DNA of 64,000 nt from CALKXV01 sp964632495 (GTDB lineage Bacteria; Pseudomonadota; Alphaproteobacteria; Rhodobacterales; Rhodobacteraceae), in NCBI GenBank assembly GCA_964632495.1, contig CAZWDS010000003.1, forward strand, positions 1 through 64,000, read 5' to 3'. Position 1 is the first letter of the stretch. Each line of letters begins with the position of its first letter. Shown here piece by piece: positions 50,383-59,227 of this stretch. The position numbers and the translations under genes were made by a program. The notes under the pieces are model-generated. The model saw only the letters and a list, made by a program, of their open reading frames with translations. It ran no database searches and had not been told where the DNA came from.

Positions 50383-51117
50383 TCACAACGTATCCACAGT
50401 GCGTGGGAAGAGCGATTGGAACCCTTCGGCATACTGGCAATCGCGCCCGCCGGATTGTCCGCCGGAGTTGCGTTTAAAGTGGTTCGCGCGTTGTTGGGCG
50501 ACGCGGGTGTAGAACTCCCACAGATGTTCTTGGCCTTGCATGCATTCGATGGCCGCGCGCTTTTTGTCCCAGACAGGCGTGATGTCGAGGAACGTGTCGG
50601 GCTTCCAGTCCATGCGTTCAGTCTGATGGGGTTCGAACAGGTAAAGCTGCGGCGCGCCCAAGACCTTTTCGCCGGGGTTGTGGCCCCAGGCTTGAGCGAT
50701 CATGCGGCATTCCAAGGCAACCTTGGTCGCATAGGAATGGTCGGTGTTGTAAGGGTCTTTTTCTGAATGGCTGAGCATAAAGTCGGGCTGAACGGCGCGG
50801 ATCACGTCGACCAGCCGGAACTTGTCATCGCGGCTTAACTCTAACGGATAATCCCCAAGATCGAAGAACTGGATGTCGTGCACGTCAAGCGCTTTGGCAG
50901 CCTGTTCTGCTTCGATCCGGCGTTCGGTTTTGACCTTGTCCAAGGTCATGCCGTCTTGCTTCCAGAGCTTCGCGCTTTCGCCGCGTTCGCCGTAAGACAG
51001 GCAGACCACCGTCACCTCATAGCCTTGGGCTTGGTGCAGCGCGATGGCACCGCCGCAGCGCCAGACGAAATCCGCCGAATGGGCCGAGATGACGAGTGCG
51101 GTCTTCGTGTCGGTCAC
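50383..51117 (-). CDS. galB: 4-oxalomesaconate hydratase (LmbE/PIG-L family)
   Basis: A 244-residue LmbE-fold zinc protein. The metal motif is AHSADFVWRCGG (H13, D16), with HSEKDPYNTDH further on. GalB of Pseudomonas putida hydrates 4-oxalomesaconate and belongs to this fold rather than to LigJ. The order galB-galC-galD with small gaps gives three successive steps of the lower 4,5-cleavage (gallate/protocatechuate) route. The ring-opening 4,5-dioxygenase is not nearby. Confidence 0.88.
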   Translation of the reverse strand: MTDTKTALVISAHSADFVWRCGGAIALHQAQGYEVTVVCLSYGERGESAKLWKQDGMTLDKVKTERRIEAEQAAKALDVHDIQFFDLGDYPLELSRDDKFRLVDVIRAVQPDFMLSHSEKDPYNTDHSYATKVALECRMIAQAWGHNPGEKVLGAPQLYLFEPHQTERMDWKPDTFLDITPVWDKKRAAIECMQGQEHLWEFYTRVAQQRANHFKRNSGGQSGGRDCQYAEGFQSLFPRTVDTL

Positions 51118-51301
51118 AGTGGTCTCCGATTTGCGTCCTGCAGGGTTTGGGTCGTCCTTTATGTCTTGCCAAACCGTTGCTGATTTTCGCGCCTAGCGCA
51201 ACAACACGCGGATGCGACAAGCCGCGCGGTTGGGGACTGGGAAAAAGCCCCGTTTCATGGCAGAAGTTCAAGGAATGCTTGCAGTTAAGGGATACGACCC
51301 G

Positions 51302-52108
51302 ATGCCCGATCTTTTGAAAAAACCCTTTGGCAGCCATGGCAAAGTCCACCAGATCACACCCGAAAGTGCCGGTTGGCGCTATGTTGGGTTTTCGCTTTAC
51401 CGTCTTCGGGCCGGTGAGACAGCGGCCGAGGCGACGGGGGGCCGCGAGGTTATTCTGGTGATGGTCGAAGGCAAAGCCAGCCTTCAGGGGGCCGGGCAAG
51501 ATTGGGGCGTTTTAGGCGATAGGATGTCGGTATTTGAAAAGTCACCGCCCCATTGTCTTTACGTGCCGAATGGAACGGAGTGGTCGGCGCGGGCCGAGAC
51601 CGATTGCGTGCTGGCCGTGTGTTCGGCCCCCGGCAAAGGTGGACATAACGCGCGGCGCATTGGCCCTGATGGGATCAGTTTGACAGAGCGGGGCAAAGGC
51701 ACCAACACGCGCCACATCAACAATATCGCGATGGAGAACGAGGATTTTTGCGACAGTTTGTTGGTGACCGAGGTGTTCACGCCTGCCGGTCACTGGTCAT
51801 CCTATCCCAGCCATCGTCACGACGAAGATGACTTTCCGCGCATCACTTATCTTGAGGAAACCTATTACCACCGCCTGAACCCGTCCGAAGGTTTCGGGGT
51901 TCAGCGGGTTTATACGGATGATGGCCAGTTGGATGAAACCATGGCGGTGTCTGACGGCGATGTTGTTTTGGTGCCGCGCGGTCATCACCCGTGCGGCGCG
52001 CCTTACGGGTTCGAGATGTATTATCTGAACGTCATGGCCGGGCCGTTGCGGAAGTGGCGTTTTGTGCCAGCCCCTGAAGTGGCTTGGATCATGGAGCGTG
52101 ACGCTTAG
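51302..52108 (+). CDS. iolB: 5-deoxy-glucuronate isomerase
   Basis: A 268-residue bicupin of the IolB/KduI family that converts 5-deoxy-D-glucuronate to 2-deoxy-5-keto-D-gluconate in myo-inositol breakdown. ITPESAGWRYVGFSLYRL, ETAAEATGGREVILVMVEG, YPSHRHDEDDFPRITYLEE (metal-binding cupin histidines) and the late VLVPRGHHPCGAP are typical. ATG 51302, with AAGGGA 8 bp upstream, gives the normal start. No other iol genes lie nearby, so its placement is solitary. Confidence 0.93.
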   Translation: MPDLLKKPFGSHGKVHQITPESAGWRYVGFSLYRLRAGETAAEATGGREVILVMVEGKASLQGAGQDWGVLGDRMSVFEKSPPHCLYVPNGTEWSARAETDCVLAVCSAPGKGGHNARRIGPDGISLTERGKGTNTRHINNIAMENEDFCDSLLVTEVFTPAGHWSSYPSHRHDEDDFPRITYLEETYYHRLNPSEGFGVQRVYTDDGQLDETMAVSDGDVVLVPRGHHPCGAPYGFEMYYLNVMAGPLRKWRFVPAPEVAWIMERDA

Positions 52109-52111
52109 GCG

Positions 52112-52996
52112 CTAGATTTTGTTGACGGGCGTTTTCAACATCATGTTGCCGTCGTCATCCTTGGGGACTTCGCCGCCGCGCATGTTGACTTGCAAAGAAG
52201 GCAAGATCAGTTGCGGCACGGCCAGTTGGGCGTCGCGTTCGGTGCGGAACTTGATGAAATCCTCGCGGGTCTTTCCGGCCCCGACATGGATGTTCGTGGC
52301 ACGCTGTTCACCAACCGTGGTTTCCCAAGCAATGGCCCGGCCTCCGGGGGCGTAGTCGTGACAGATGAACAATCGCACCTCGTCGGGCAGGGCCAGAACG
52401 CGTTGGATGGAATCGTAAAGCTGCCCCGCGTCACCACCCGGGAAGTCGGCGCGGGCAGAGCCGCCGTCGGGCATGAACAATGTATCCCCGGCAAAGGCTG
52501 CATCGCCAATCACATGCACCATGCAGGCGGGTGTGTGGCCGGGGGTGTGAAGGGCGAAACACTCAAGCCCGCCGATCCGATAGGTATCGCAGTCGGAAAA
52601 GAGCCGGTCGAACTGGGACCCGTCCCGTTGAAACTCGGTCCCTTCATTGAAGATCTTGCCGAAGGTATCCTGCACGGTCAGGACGTGTTCGCCGATGCCG
52701 ATCTTGCCGCCCAGTTTTTCTTGAATATAGGGCGCACTGGACAAGTGATCGGCGTGGACATGGGTTTCGATGATCCAGTCCAAGTGCCAGCCTTTTTCAC
52801 GAATGAAGTCAATGATCTTGTCAGCACCCTCGAACGTCAGGCGGCCAGCGGATTGTGCGAATTCCATAACCGGGTCGATGATCGCGCAGGCGTCGCTATC
52901 GGGATCCCGCACGACATAGCTGATCGTGTTTGAGTTTTCGTCGAAAAAGCCGGTTACGTCGGGATGCGCGTTAAGATCAACGGAAGGGATGGTCAT
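52112..52996 (-). CDS. Metallo-beta-lactamase-fold hydrolase (Blh/ETHE1-like)
   Basis: A 294-residue MBL-fold protein with intact metal motifs: THVHADHLSS, HTPGHTPACMVH, FAGDTLFMPDGG and a final CHDY. The ARADFPGGDAGQLYDSI segment is typical of Blh (beta-lactamase-hydrolase-like) and ETHE1-type persulfide dioxygenases, which oxidise glutathione persulfide. No rhodanese domain is fused and no BigR-type regulator is adjacent. It converges with iolB with 3 bp between the stops. Confidence 0.88.
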   Translation of the reverse strand: MTIPSVDLNAHPDVTGFFDENSNTISYVVRDPDSDACAIIDPVMEFAQSAGRLTFEGADKIIDFIREKGWHLDWIIETHVHADHLSSAPYIQEKLGGKIGIGEHVLTVQDTFGKIFNEGTEFQRDGSQFDRLFSDCDTYRIGGLECFALHTPGHTPACMVHVIGDAAFAGDTLFMPDGGSARADFPGGDAGQLYDSIQRVLALPDEVRLFICHDYAPGGRAIAWETTVGEQRATNIHVGAGKTREDFIKFRTERDAQLAVPQLILPSLQVNMRGGEVPKDDDGNMMLKTPVNKI

Positions 52997-53085
52997 GGTA
53001 CACTCCGATAGGTGGCCTGGATTGTCGGCCTACTTGGCAAAATATGCAAGGTTTCGAATGTATCAAGCGCGGCGGATGGTCCCGG

Positions 53086-54051
53086 TTAGGCCGGAAGTTC
53101 GACCCGTGTGGACATAGCGGTGGCGCTATCTTCGCGGAAATGCGCAACGCAGCCATCTGGCATTTCGTTGGCAATCCAGTCGTCGATCTCTTGTCGGACG
53201 GGCGGCGCGCCATTGTCCGGTGTTTGCGTCAAGGTGAAGTAAACGTTGAAGTCGTCGTTTCCCCGGGCCGCACCGATTTCGCGCAACGTCCGGGCGTTTG
53301 GGTTCCTGTCCTGTCCGTTCCCTGTGAAAAGGTAACTGTCCGCCGTGACCGACCGAAAAAAGACCGCGCTAAGATCGATGTCAGGGTTTTCTTGTGTGAT
53401 GGCCATAAGGTTGACGTGAAACGGGTCCTCCATGTGCTTGGCTTCGGAGGTGTCCAGATAGCCCGCGTTTGTCAGGGCCTGTGTGATCCGAATAGCTGGG
53501 GCATTGCCGGGCAGCAAAATGCTTTGATCGCCTTTCCGTGCCAGAACGATTGGAGCAGCCGTGCCATGGGATGTGCGCGGCGCATGGGGCGCCAGAACTT
53601 CAAGCGACAGGCCGTGACCTTGCGGATGCGCCGTGGTGTCGGCATGCAATCCTGCACCTTTGAACGCGCCGTTTATCTCAAATCCAAGGTGGTTGGCCAA
53701 TTCCAGCAGCTCGGGGATTGGATTTTCTTCAGCGCCGGACGTGCCATCATCTGGGATGCTCAGCCAAAGCTGCTCTGGCTTGATCGGTGTATGCCCACCT
53801 TTGATATCAAAGAACATCCGTTTCAACGCGCTTAGATGCCCAGGGTCGGTTTTGCTGGCCATGACCAAATGAACGGGTAACGGTTGGTTCCTGGCAAGTT
53901 GAAGCAGCCTTGGACGCAGGTAATTTTCGTAGCTCCCGTCTGAGCCACAATCGATCAGGATGTGCGCGTCAGTGTCTTTGGATGATCCATAGTGCAGGAC
54001 GAGAGCGCTACCGCGAACCGTGCGGATAGCCTCCAAAACAAATGTCATCAT
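53086..54051 (-). CDS. Metallo-beta-lactamase-like protein lacking the metal motif
   Basis: A 321-residue protein with the general layout of an MBL-fold domain: LVLHYGSSKDTDAHILIDCG at the N-terminus, a HLVMASKTDPGHLSALKRM segment where HxHxDH would stand, and an IVLARKGDQSILLPGNAP strand. Only the last D/H of the metal motif remain, so hydrolase activity is unlikely. It may be a structural or binding descendant. Start ATG 54051 follows AAGGATTA. Neighbour genes give no functional clue. Confidence 0.7.
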   Translation of the reverse strand: MMTFVLEAIRTVRGSALVLHYGSSKDTDAHILIDCGSDGSYENYLRPRLLQLARNQPLPVHLVMASKTDPGHLSALKRMFFDIKGGHTPIKPEQLWLSIPDDGTSGAEENPIPELLELANHLGFEINGAFKGAGLHADTTAHPQGHGLSLEVLAPHAPRTSHGTAAPIVLARKGDQSILLPGNAPAIRITQALTNAGYLDTSEAKHMEDPFHVNLMAITQENPDIDLSAVFFRSVTADSYLFTGNGQDRNPNARTLREIGAARGNDDFNVYFTLTQTPDNGAPPVRQEIDDWIANEMPDGCVAHFREDSATAMSTRVELPA

Positions 54052-54291
54052 TAATCCTTGAGGTCATTGAAATCATTGTTGGCAAATCGGTTTGTTCAAA
54101 AAGAGTGCAGCTAATACCGCAATCTTAGAACAAGCGTCTTGGCCCGCAAAGAACACATTTCAGCATTTTTCGACTTTTCCGGAACGCGCACGTGGCCTTC
54201 TGACCATGGGTTAAGAAAACTGTGTTTGCGGGGTTACGGGCAGGGCAGGCTTTGGCTCATAAAGAAGCTTAAATCCGCCACGGAGCCTGAT

Positions 54292-55131
54292 TTGGACGAT
54301 CTTGCGCCTGTCACACTGACATTGACCCGGTTTGCCGAACCTGACGCCCTGTTGGAACAGGCTTTGGCTCGTTTGGCGGCGCAAACGGGTGTCACGGGTG
54401 AGATCTTGTTGATTGATCAAAAACCGGGCGGGACGGTTTCAGCAGAAGCCCATTCGAATGCGTCGTGGACCGGACGGACCATTCGTCAAAGCTTGCCCGG
54501 TTTGTCGGCGGCCCGGAACCTGTCGTTGCGCGAAGCGGCCCATGATCACGTTTTATTCTGCGATGCAGACGCTTTGGCGCATGATGGTTGGGCCATGGCT
54601 TTGTCCGAGGCCTTGTCCCAGCCCGGTGTTGCGATTGCTGGCTGCCGTATCTTGCCGGCTTGGTCCGGTGCGCCGCCGATGTTGACGCGATCCCGTATTG
54701 TTCTGGATCAGTATTCCCTGTTCGATCTAGGCGATGACACCAAAGACGCAACACGCGTTGTCGGTGCCGGGTTTGGGGTTGATCGTTCAGAATGTTCGGA
54801 CGAGATGCAATTTGACGAAGGCTTGGGCCGTCGTGATGGTCAACTGTTCAGCGGCGAAGAAAGCGATCTTTGCCACCGGGTGACCGCAACGGGTGGTCGC
54901 GTGGTCTATGTTGGGCGCGCCGTGGTCGATCATGTGATCCAGCCCGAACGCATGCGTGTCGGGTGGATCCTGAAGCGGCTTTACTATGCTGGATTGGGCC
55001 GGGGCCATGTGGGTGGTGCGCCGAACCCGTCGAAGAAGCCCGGCTTGGCGGACTGGCTGTTTTTGCCGGTGATCCTGCCGCCCTATGCGCTTGGATGGTT
55101 GGTCAGCAAGTGGCGCGGGCCGAACGCCTAG
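54292..55131 (+). CDS. Family 2 glycosyltransferase
   Basis: A GT-A fold glycosyltransferase: EILLIDQKPGG, SLPGLSAARNLSLREA, the DxD-like VLFCDADALAHDG, then GAGFGVDRSE, SGEESDLCHRV and a hydrophobic C-terminal end (WLFLPVILPPYALGWLV). The start is uncertain. I use TTG at 54292, with GGAG 6 bp upstream, giving 279 residues. A TTG at 54139 would give 330 residues, but the extra leader looks non-coding and lacks a ribosome-binding site. The end overlaps the stop of the convergent sulfotransferase gene. Confidence 0.8.
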   Translation: MDDLAPVTLTLTRFAEPDALLEQALARLAAQTGVTGEILLIDQKPGGTVSAEAHSNASWTGRTIRQSLPGLSAARNLSLREAAHDHVLFCDADALAHDGWAMALSEALSQPGVAIAGCRILPAWSGAPPMLTRSRIVLDQYSLFDLGDDTKDATRVVGAGFGVDRSECSDEMQFDEGLGRRDGQLFSGEESDLCHRVTATGGRVVYVGRAVVDHVIQPERMRVGWILKRLYYAGLGRGHVGGAPNPSKKPGLADWLFLPVILPPYALGWLVSKWRGPNA

Positions 55132-55781
55132 CGGTCGAAATGGTTGCCCCAATGATTGTAATCTTCGGCATAAAACGCGCAGAGTGCGTCGTGACCTTCT
55201 TTTGATAGATCGCTTATCGAAACCTTCGGTCCGCCTGTTTGTTCGTGCGGGATTTCAAGCGCCACACCGGACGTCGCGACAAGGGCAGTCAGATCGTCGA
55301 TTTCGGACAGTTTGAAGATGCGCGTGTAGAGTTCGGGTTTCGTGCCCAAGTAAAAACAATGCGGTGCGAAGTGATGGTGTACGGCCATGCTGACGTCGCA
55401 GTATTTTTGCAGATTGCTGGCAAAACTGTTCAGGTCAGGGTTCGGGACCAGCCCGTTTTGCGTCAACTCTTCGGCTGGGATTTTTTCCAAGTCTTTGTGA
55501 AACAGGATCCGGTTGCGATAGCCGGATACGGCCCGTTTGATCGGGTCGCGCACCACACAAATCCATTGTCGGCGTGGCCATTTCAACCGCGCGATCCAAG
55601 GTTTGAACTGATAGCTGGGATAGACCGTATGCACGTTGTATTTTCGACGGTCGTCGGACGCGCTGATCGTATTGAAGGCTTGTGGATCGTTGTGCCGCAA
55701 GATCCCCATTTTTACCGAAGTGCAAGCGACCTTCGGGACAGGAAAATACAGGTAAGGTGTCGCTTGAATGGGAACGGGCAT
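55128..55781 (-). CDS. Sulfotransferase family protein
   Basis: A 217-residue PAPS-dependent sulfotransferase of the sulfotransfer_2 type. The 5'-phosphosulfate loop is FPVPKVACTSVK and the 3'-phosphate site is CVVRDPIKRAVSGYRNR. No signal peptide or membrane segment is evident, so it should act in the cytoplasm, probably on a carbohydrate precursor given the glycosyltransferases on both sides. The acceptor is unknown. Confidence 0.85.
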   Translation of the reverse strand: MPVPIQATPYLYFPVPKVACTSVKMGILRHNDPQAFNTISASDDRRKYNVHTVYPSYQFKPWIARLKWPRRQWICVVRDPIKRAVSGYRNRILFHKDLEKIPAEELTQNGLVPNPDLNSFASNLQKYCDVSMAVHHHFAPHCFYLGTKPELYTRIFKLSEIDDLTALVATSGVALEIPHEQTGGPKVSISDLSKEGHDALCAFYAEDYNHWGNHFDR

Positions 55782-55897
55782 ATGGGTCTCGGGCGGTCTT
55801 GCGAAGAAATGCGTCGTTTCTTGATGGAACTTTGCGGCGGCGGGTGTGCGAGCTTTTATAGAGTATCGCGTGATGTTCGACCAAAGGAAGTCGCGCT

Positions 55898-56746
55898 TTA
55901 GTCCTTAAAATCAGTGTCGAAATGCAAAATTGCACCAGGCCAGTTCCGCTCGATCTGCGCCAAATCTTGGGTGTAGGCGTCGGAAAAAGCGCTTTGCTCT
56001 GCGGCGGTGAACATTTGAAACGTCTGTTCGGACGCTTCAGTGAAGGCGGTCTTCGCGGCCGTGCCTTTTGCCAGTGCGCGCACCATTTCTGCCGAGGGTC
56101 GTTTCGTTTTCTGCGGGTCTGCAATGTTGGGCAGTTTGGCCACTGGTCGCCCGATCAAAGCTTCGACAATCGCCTTGGAATTTGCGCGATAGTCTTCGTA
56201 GCGCCAGATGGTGATGGGAACGTCAGGGCAGGCTTGTTGCAAGCGATCCAACAGGCTGCTCCACGGTGAGCCGATCTTTAGCCAAGCATCGCGGCTTTGA
56301 TCTAGGTCCGTTTTTTCTGGGTGATGACGCAGGGCTTCGGCGGTCACAGAGGTTGCGAAATCGCCGGGATGGCGTAGGGCGATGTAGAATTTCAGCGTGA
56401 TGTCATCCGGCAAGGCGCGCAGACAGGCTATGCGTCGGTCCAAATCGGGGTAGGGCGGTGTTTTTGAGCCTTCAAAAGCCTCGCCGATCCAGTTTTCTTC
56501 AGACAAGACGACCGTTTCATGATCGCCCAAGAACGGTTGTAAGGCGTCGAAAAGCGGGAGCGATTTGGGCCCGATCAGCCTGCGTTTCAGCCCTGGGGGG
56601 CGAAAAATCTGGTTTGTGGCGGCTCTAAGTGTCGGGACGGGAACGTGGCCTACGCCTATGCCGGGCAAGTCCAACGTCTTTAACACCGCTTGCAGATGTG
56701 TCGTGGCCGTCTTGTGGACCCCAAGGTGGATGCGCCATTCCGGCAC
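55898..56746 (-). CDS. Second sulfotransferase-like protein
   Basis: A 282-residue P-loop protein. The N-terminal HLGVHKTATTHLQAVL is the sulfotransferase-type phosphosulfate loop, with IALRHPGDFATSVTAE as the 3'-phosphate region. It differs from the first sulfotransferase, so the two are not recent duplicates. A role in carbohydrate sulfation or related surface modification is likely from context, not proven. There are 116 bp of spacer to the first sulfotransferase. Confidence 0.78.
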   Translation of the reverse strand: MPEWRIHLGVHKTATTHLQAVLKTLDLPGIGVGHVPVPTLRAATNQIFRPPGLKRRLIGPKSLPLFDALQPFLGDHETVVLSEENWIGEAFEGSKTPPYPDLDRRIACLRALPDDITLKFYIALRHPGDFATSVTAEALRHHPEKTDLDQSRDAWLKIGSPWSSLLDRLQQACPDVPITIWRYEDYRANSKAIVEALIGRPVAKLPNIADPQKTKRPSAEMVRALAKGTAAKTAFTEASEQTFQMFTAAEQSAFSDAYTQDLAQIERNWPGAILHFDTDFKD

Positions 56747-56827
56747 TATGTCGCCCGCGCCGCAGACGAGGCATCAAAACCTGCCGCTGCCTTGAACCAT
56801 CGCGCTATGCTGGCAATAAGGTCTGAC

Positions 56828-57787
56828 ATGACCACTCCGCTGATCTCTGTTGTGACGCCGGCCTATAATGCCAGTGGGTTTATCGCCGAGACGATCCGAA
56901 GCGTCCAGAACCAATCCCTGACCGACTGGGAGCATATCGTGATCGACGATGGCTCGACCGATGACACGGTTTCAGTGGTAGAACAGGTTGGGGACGCGCG
57001 GTTAAGGTTGATCCGGCAGGAAAACGCGGGCCAGTCGGCGGCGCAGAACGCAGGTCTTGCGGCGGCCAAAGGTGCTCGGATTGTGATGCTGGACGCGGAC
57101 GATTTGATGTTAGACGGTGCGTTTCGGCGATTGTCCGATGCGTTGGATGCTTTTCCCAGAGCCGTTCTGGCCTATGGCAAAAGCTGGCTGATTGATCCCG
57201 AAGGATACCCAAGCGGCGCACGGCAGATCCTTGCAGACGGAACAGAAATGATCGGTCTGGAAGACATACTTCATCAGAACCTGATCGTTTCAGGCGGTGC
57301 TGCGATGATCCGCGCCGAGGTGATGCGGGCCGCTGGCGGGTTCGATGCCGAGGTGCGCATGGCTCAGGATTGGGAGTGTTGGTGCCGCTTGGCCACCAAG
57401 GGGCCTTTTGCGGCCATCGGGGGCGAGGCTGTTTTGGAATACCGTCTGCATCCGCAAAGCGTGTCGCGGCTGGATGCGCAGATGCCGGAAAATTCGGAGC
57501 TGGCCATCTCGAAGGTTTTCGAGAACCCTGATGTCCAAGCTTTGGTGCCGCCGGACCGCTTGGCGCGGATCAGGCGCAAGCGCGAAGGGTTTGGCTGGTA
57601 TTTGGCTGGTGTCGAAACCTTGCGATTGCATCAAACGCACCGCGCACGTGGGTTGATCTGGGGCAGTCTTAAGCGCGATCCGATGCGTTGGCGGGCGTGG
57701 GTTTTGTTTGGGCTGACATGTTTGGGCGGCGTGCCTGATGTGATCGGCAAACGCATCGGCATTCCGCCTCGCAAGTCCGAGCCTTAA
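56828..57787 (+). CDS. Family 2 glycosyltransferase
   Basis: A 319-residue GT2 enzyme with a complete GT-A signature: ISVVTPAYNASGFIAETI, HIVIDDGSTDDT, NAGQSAAQNAGLAAAKG, VMLDADDLM (DxD) and the catalytic-loop AQDWECWCRLA. ATG 56828 begins directly at the fold; an upstream in-frame ATG at 56690 would add leader over the divergent promoter. The end overlaps the stop of the convergent flippase by 4 bp. Confidence 0.93.
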   Translation: MTTPLISVVTPAYNASGFIAETIRSVQNQSLTDWEHIVIDDGSTDDTVSVVEQVGDARLRLIRQENAGQSAAQNAGLAAAKGARIVMLDADDLMLDGAFRRLSDALDAFPRAVLAYGKSWLIDPEGYPSGARQILADGTEMIGLEDILHQNLIVSGGAAMIRAEVMRAAGGFDAEVRMAQDWECWCRLATKGPFAAIGGEAVLEYRLHPQSVSRLDAQMPENSELAISKVFENPDVQALVPPDRLARIRRKREGFGWYLAGVETLRLHQTHRARGLIWGSLKRDPMRWRAWVLFGLTCLGGVPDVIGKRIGIPPRKSEP

Positions 57788-59085
57788 CTTGCGCTTCGCA
57801 ACGCACCCCAAATCGACGGGTCGAAGTTCAATCGTCGGCGCACCGTGATCAGCATCGCCACATTCCATGCAACAATACCACCCGATAATGCGATGGCTGC
57901 GCCCAAAGCTCCGTGTGTTGGGATCAACACGGCGCCCAGGGCGATGTTGACCAAAAGCGCAATGATCCTTGGCCAAACCGCCGCGCCGGCCTTGTCGGAC
58001 ATGGTCAGCAATAAATTGACCGGCCCGCAGGCAGCGTTGAAAATCTGAGCACCGGCCACCCAGACAAAAGCCGATGCGTTGACCACAAAAGCGGGTCCGA
58101 ACAGTCCAAGAATCCAATTGCCGAAATAGACCAACGCAGCCGCCGCCAGCATTGTGAAACCGGTCGAGGCCAAAGTGACTTGACGGGTGAGGGCTTGTAG
58201 ACGGTCAATCTCGCCAGACGTCCAGAACTCGGACACACGCGGCCCATATCGTATGGCGACCGATTGCATGCCCAGCATCAAAACAGGCGTGACCCGGGCA
58301 ATGGGTTGAAACAAACCGGTTTCTTCCGCGCCCGCCCACCATGTCAGCATCAGCGTGTTGATTTCGGCCATCAGTAAGGCAATGACGCTGATCATGAAGA
58401 ACGGCGCGGTCGAGCGTCCAAGCTGGGCCAATTCGTAAGGCTGTGATGTGGGCAGGCCGTTGCTTTGTTTGCGCACGGCGAGCCATGCCAGTGTCATCGC
58501 CAAAAGGGCGGCTGCTAAGGCGGCTGTCAGGTAAGTCGTAGGGGTCAGCGTCAAAGAGGTGAGTGCGGCGATCGTCAAAACACTGACCATTAGAAACGGG
58601 CGCAAAACAAGGTGCGGCACCTGGGCCAATGCGACCACACCCCAGCCTTGCAACATGCTTTGCGATTGCAGCGTTAGGGCAATGACCGGAAACAGCAAGG
58701 CGACAAAGCCGATTGGGAAGAACCGTTCGGCCAAAACCAGTGTGCCCGCGATCCAAAGCCCGGAGATGACGAACGACGCGACCAAAACAACTGTCCTGCA
58801 TCTGCGAATGAAGCCTCCCAATATGTTTGTATCACCGGTCTTGTGGTGCTTGGCGACCTCGCGGACGGACAGCGTATGTGTTCCAAACAGGGCCACCATC
58901 GCGAATATCATGGTCAGCGACAGGACATAGGCCACGATGCCATAGCCTTCGGGTCCAAGCAGTCGCGCGGTTAGAATGGCTTGCAACGTAGCAAGAGCCA
59001 GCCCGGTGATGCTGACGATCAACGATATCAACGAGCCTCGGGCCACGGGTCCGGACAAAAGGGATGTAAGGGAAAATCGGGCCAT
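57784..59085 (-). CDS. Polysaccharide flippase (Wzx-like, MATE/MVF superfamily)
   Basis: A 433-residue polytopic membrane protein with about twelve to fourteen hydrophobic helices, beginning MARFSLTSLLSGPVARGSL and with ARLLGPEGYGIVAYVLSL, the usual first-helices motif of oligosaccharide flippases. It would move lipid-linked oligosaccharides across the inner membrane. ATG 59085 is favoured over the longer frame from 59250. Divergent from the beta-galactosidase gene. No Wzy polymerase was recognised nearby. Confidence 0.9.
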   Translation of the reverse strand: MARFSLTSLLSGPVARGSLISLIVSITGLALATLQAILTARLLGPEGYGIVAYVLSLTMIFAMVALFGTHTLSVREVAKHHKTGDTNILGGFIRRCRTVVLVASFVISGLWIAGTLVLAERFFPIGFVALLFPVIALTLQSQSMLQGWGVVALAQVPHLVLRPFLMVSVLTIAALTSLTLTPTTYLTAALAAALLAMTLAWLAVRKQSNGLPTSQPYELAQLGRSTAPFFMISVIALLMAEINTLMLTWWAGAEETGLFQPIARVTPVLMLGMQSVAIRYGPRVSEFWTSGEIDRLQALTRQVTLASTGFTMLAAAALVYFGNWILGLFGPAFVVNASAFVWVAGAQIFNAACGPVNLLLTMSDKAGAAVWPRIIALLVNIALGAVLIPTHGALGAAIALSGGIVAWNVAMLITVRRRLNFDPSIWGALRSAS

Positions 59086-59227
59086 GTGATCTTCTATCCG
59101 AGGGCATGGCCCACGTGAATCCCTGACCGCACCACGCCCGGCAACCGTGACTTCCCCGGTACATTGCGTCACGCTTGCACCTTGCGACGAATCTCGTAAA
59201 CGGGCGGCAATCACTTCGGAGGCACCT

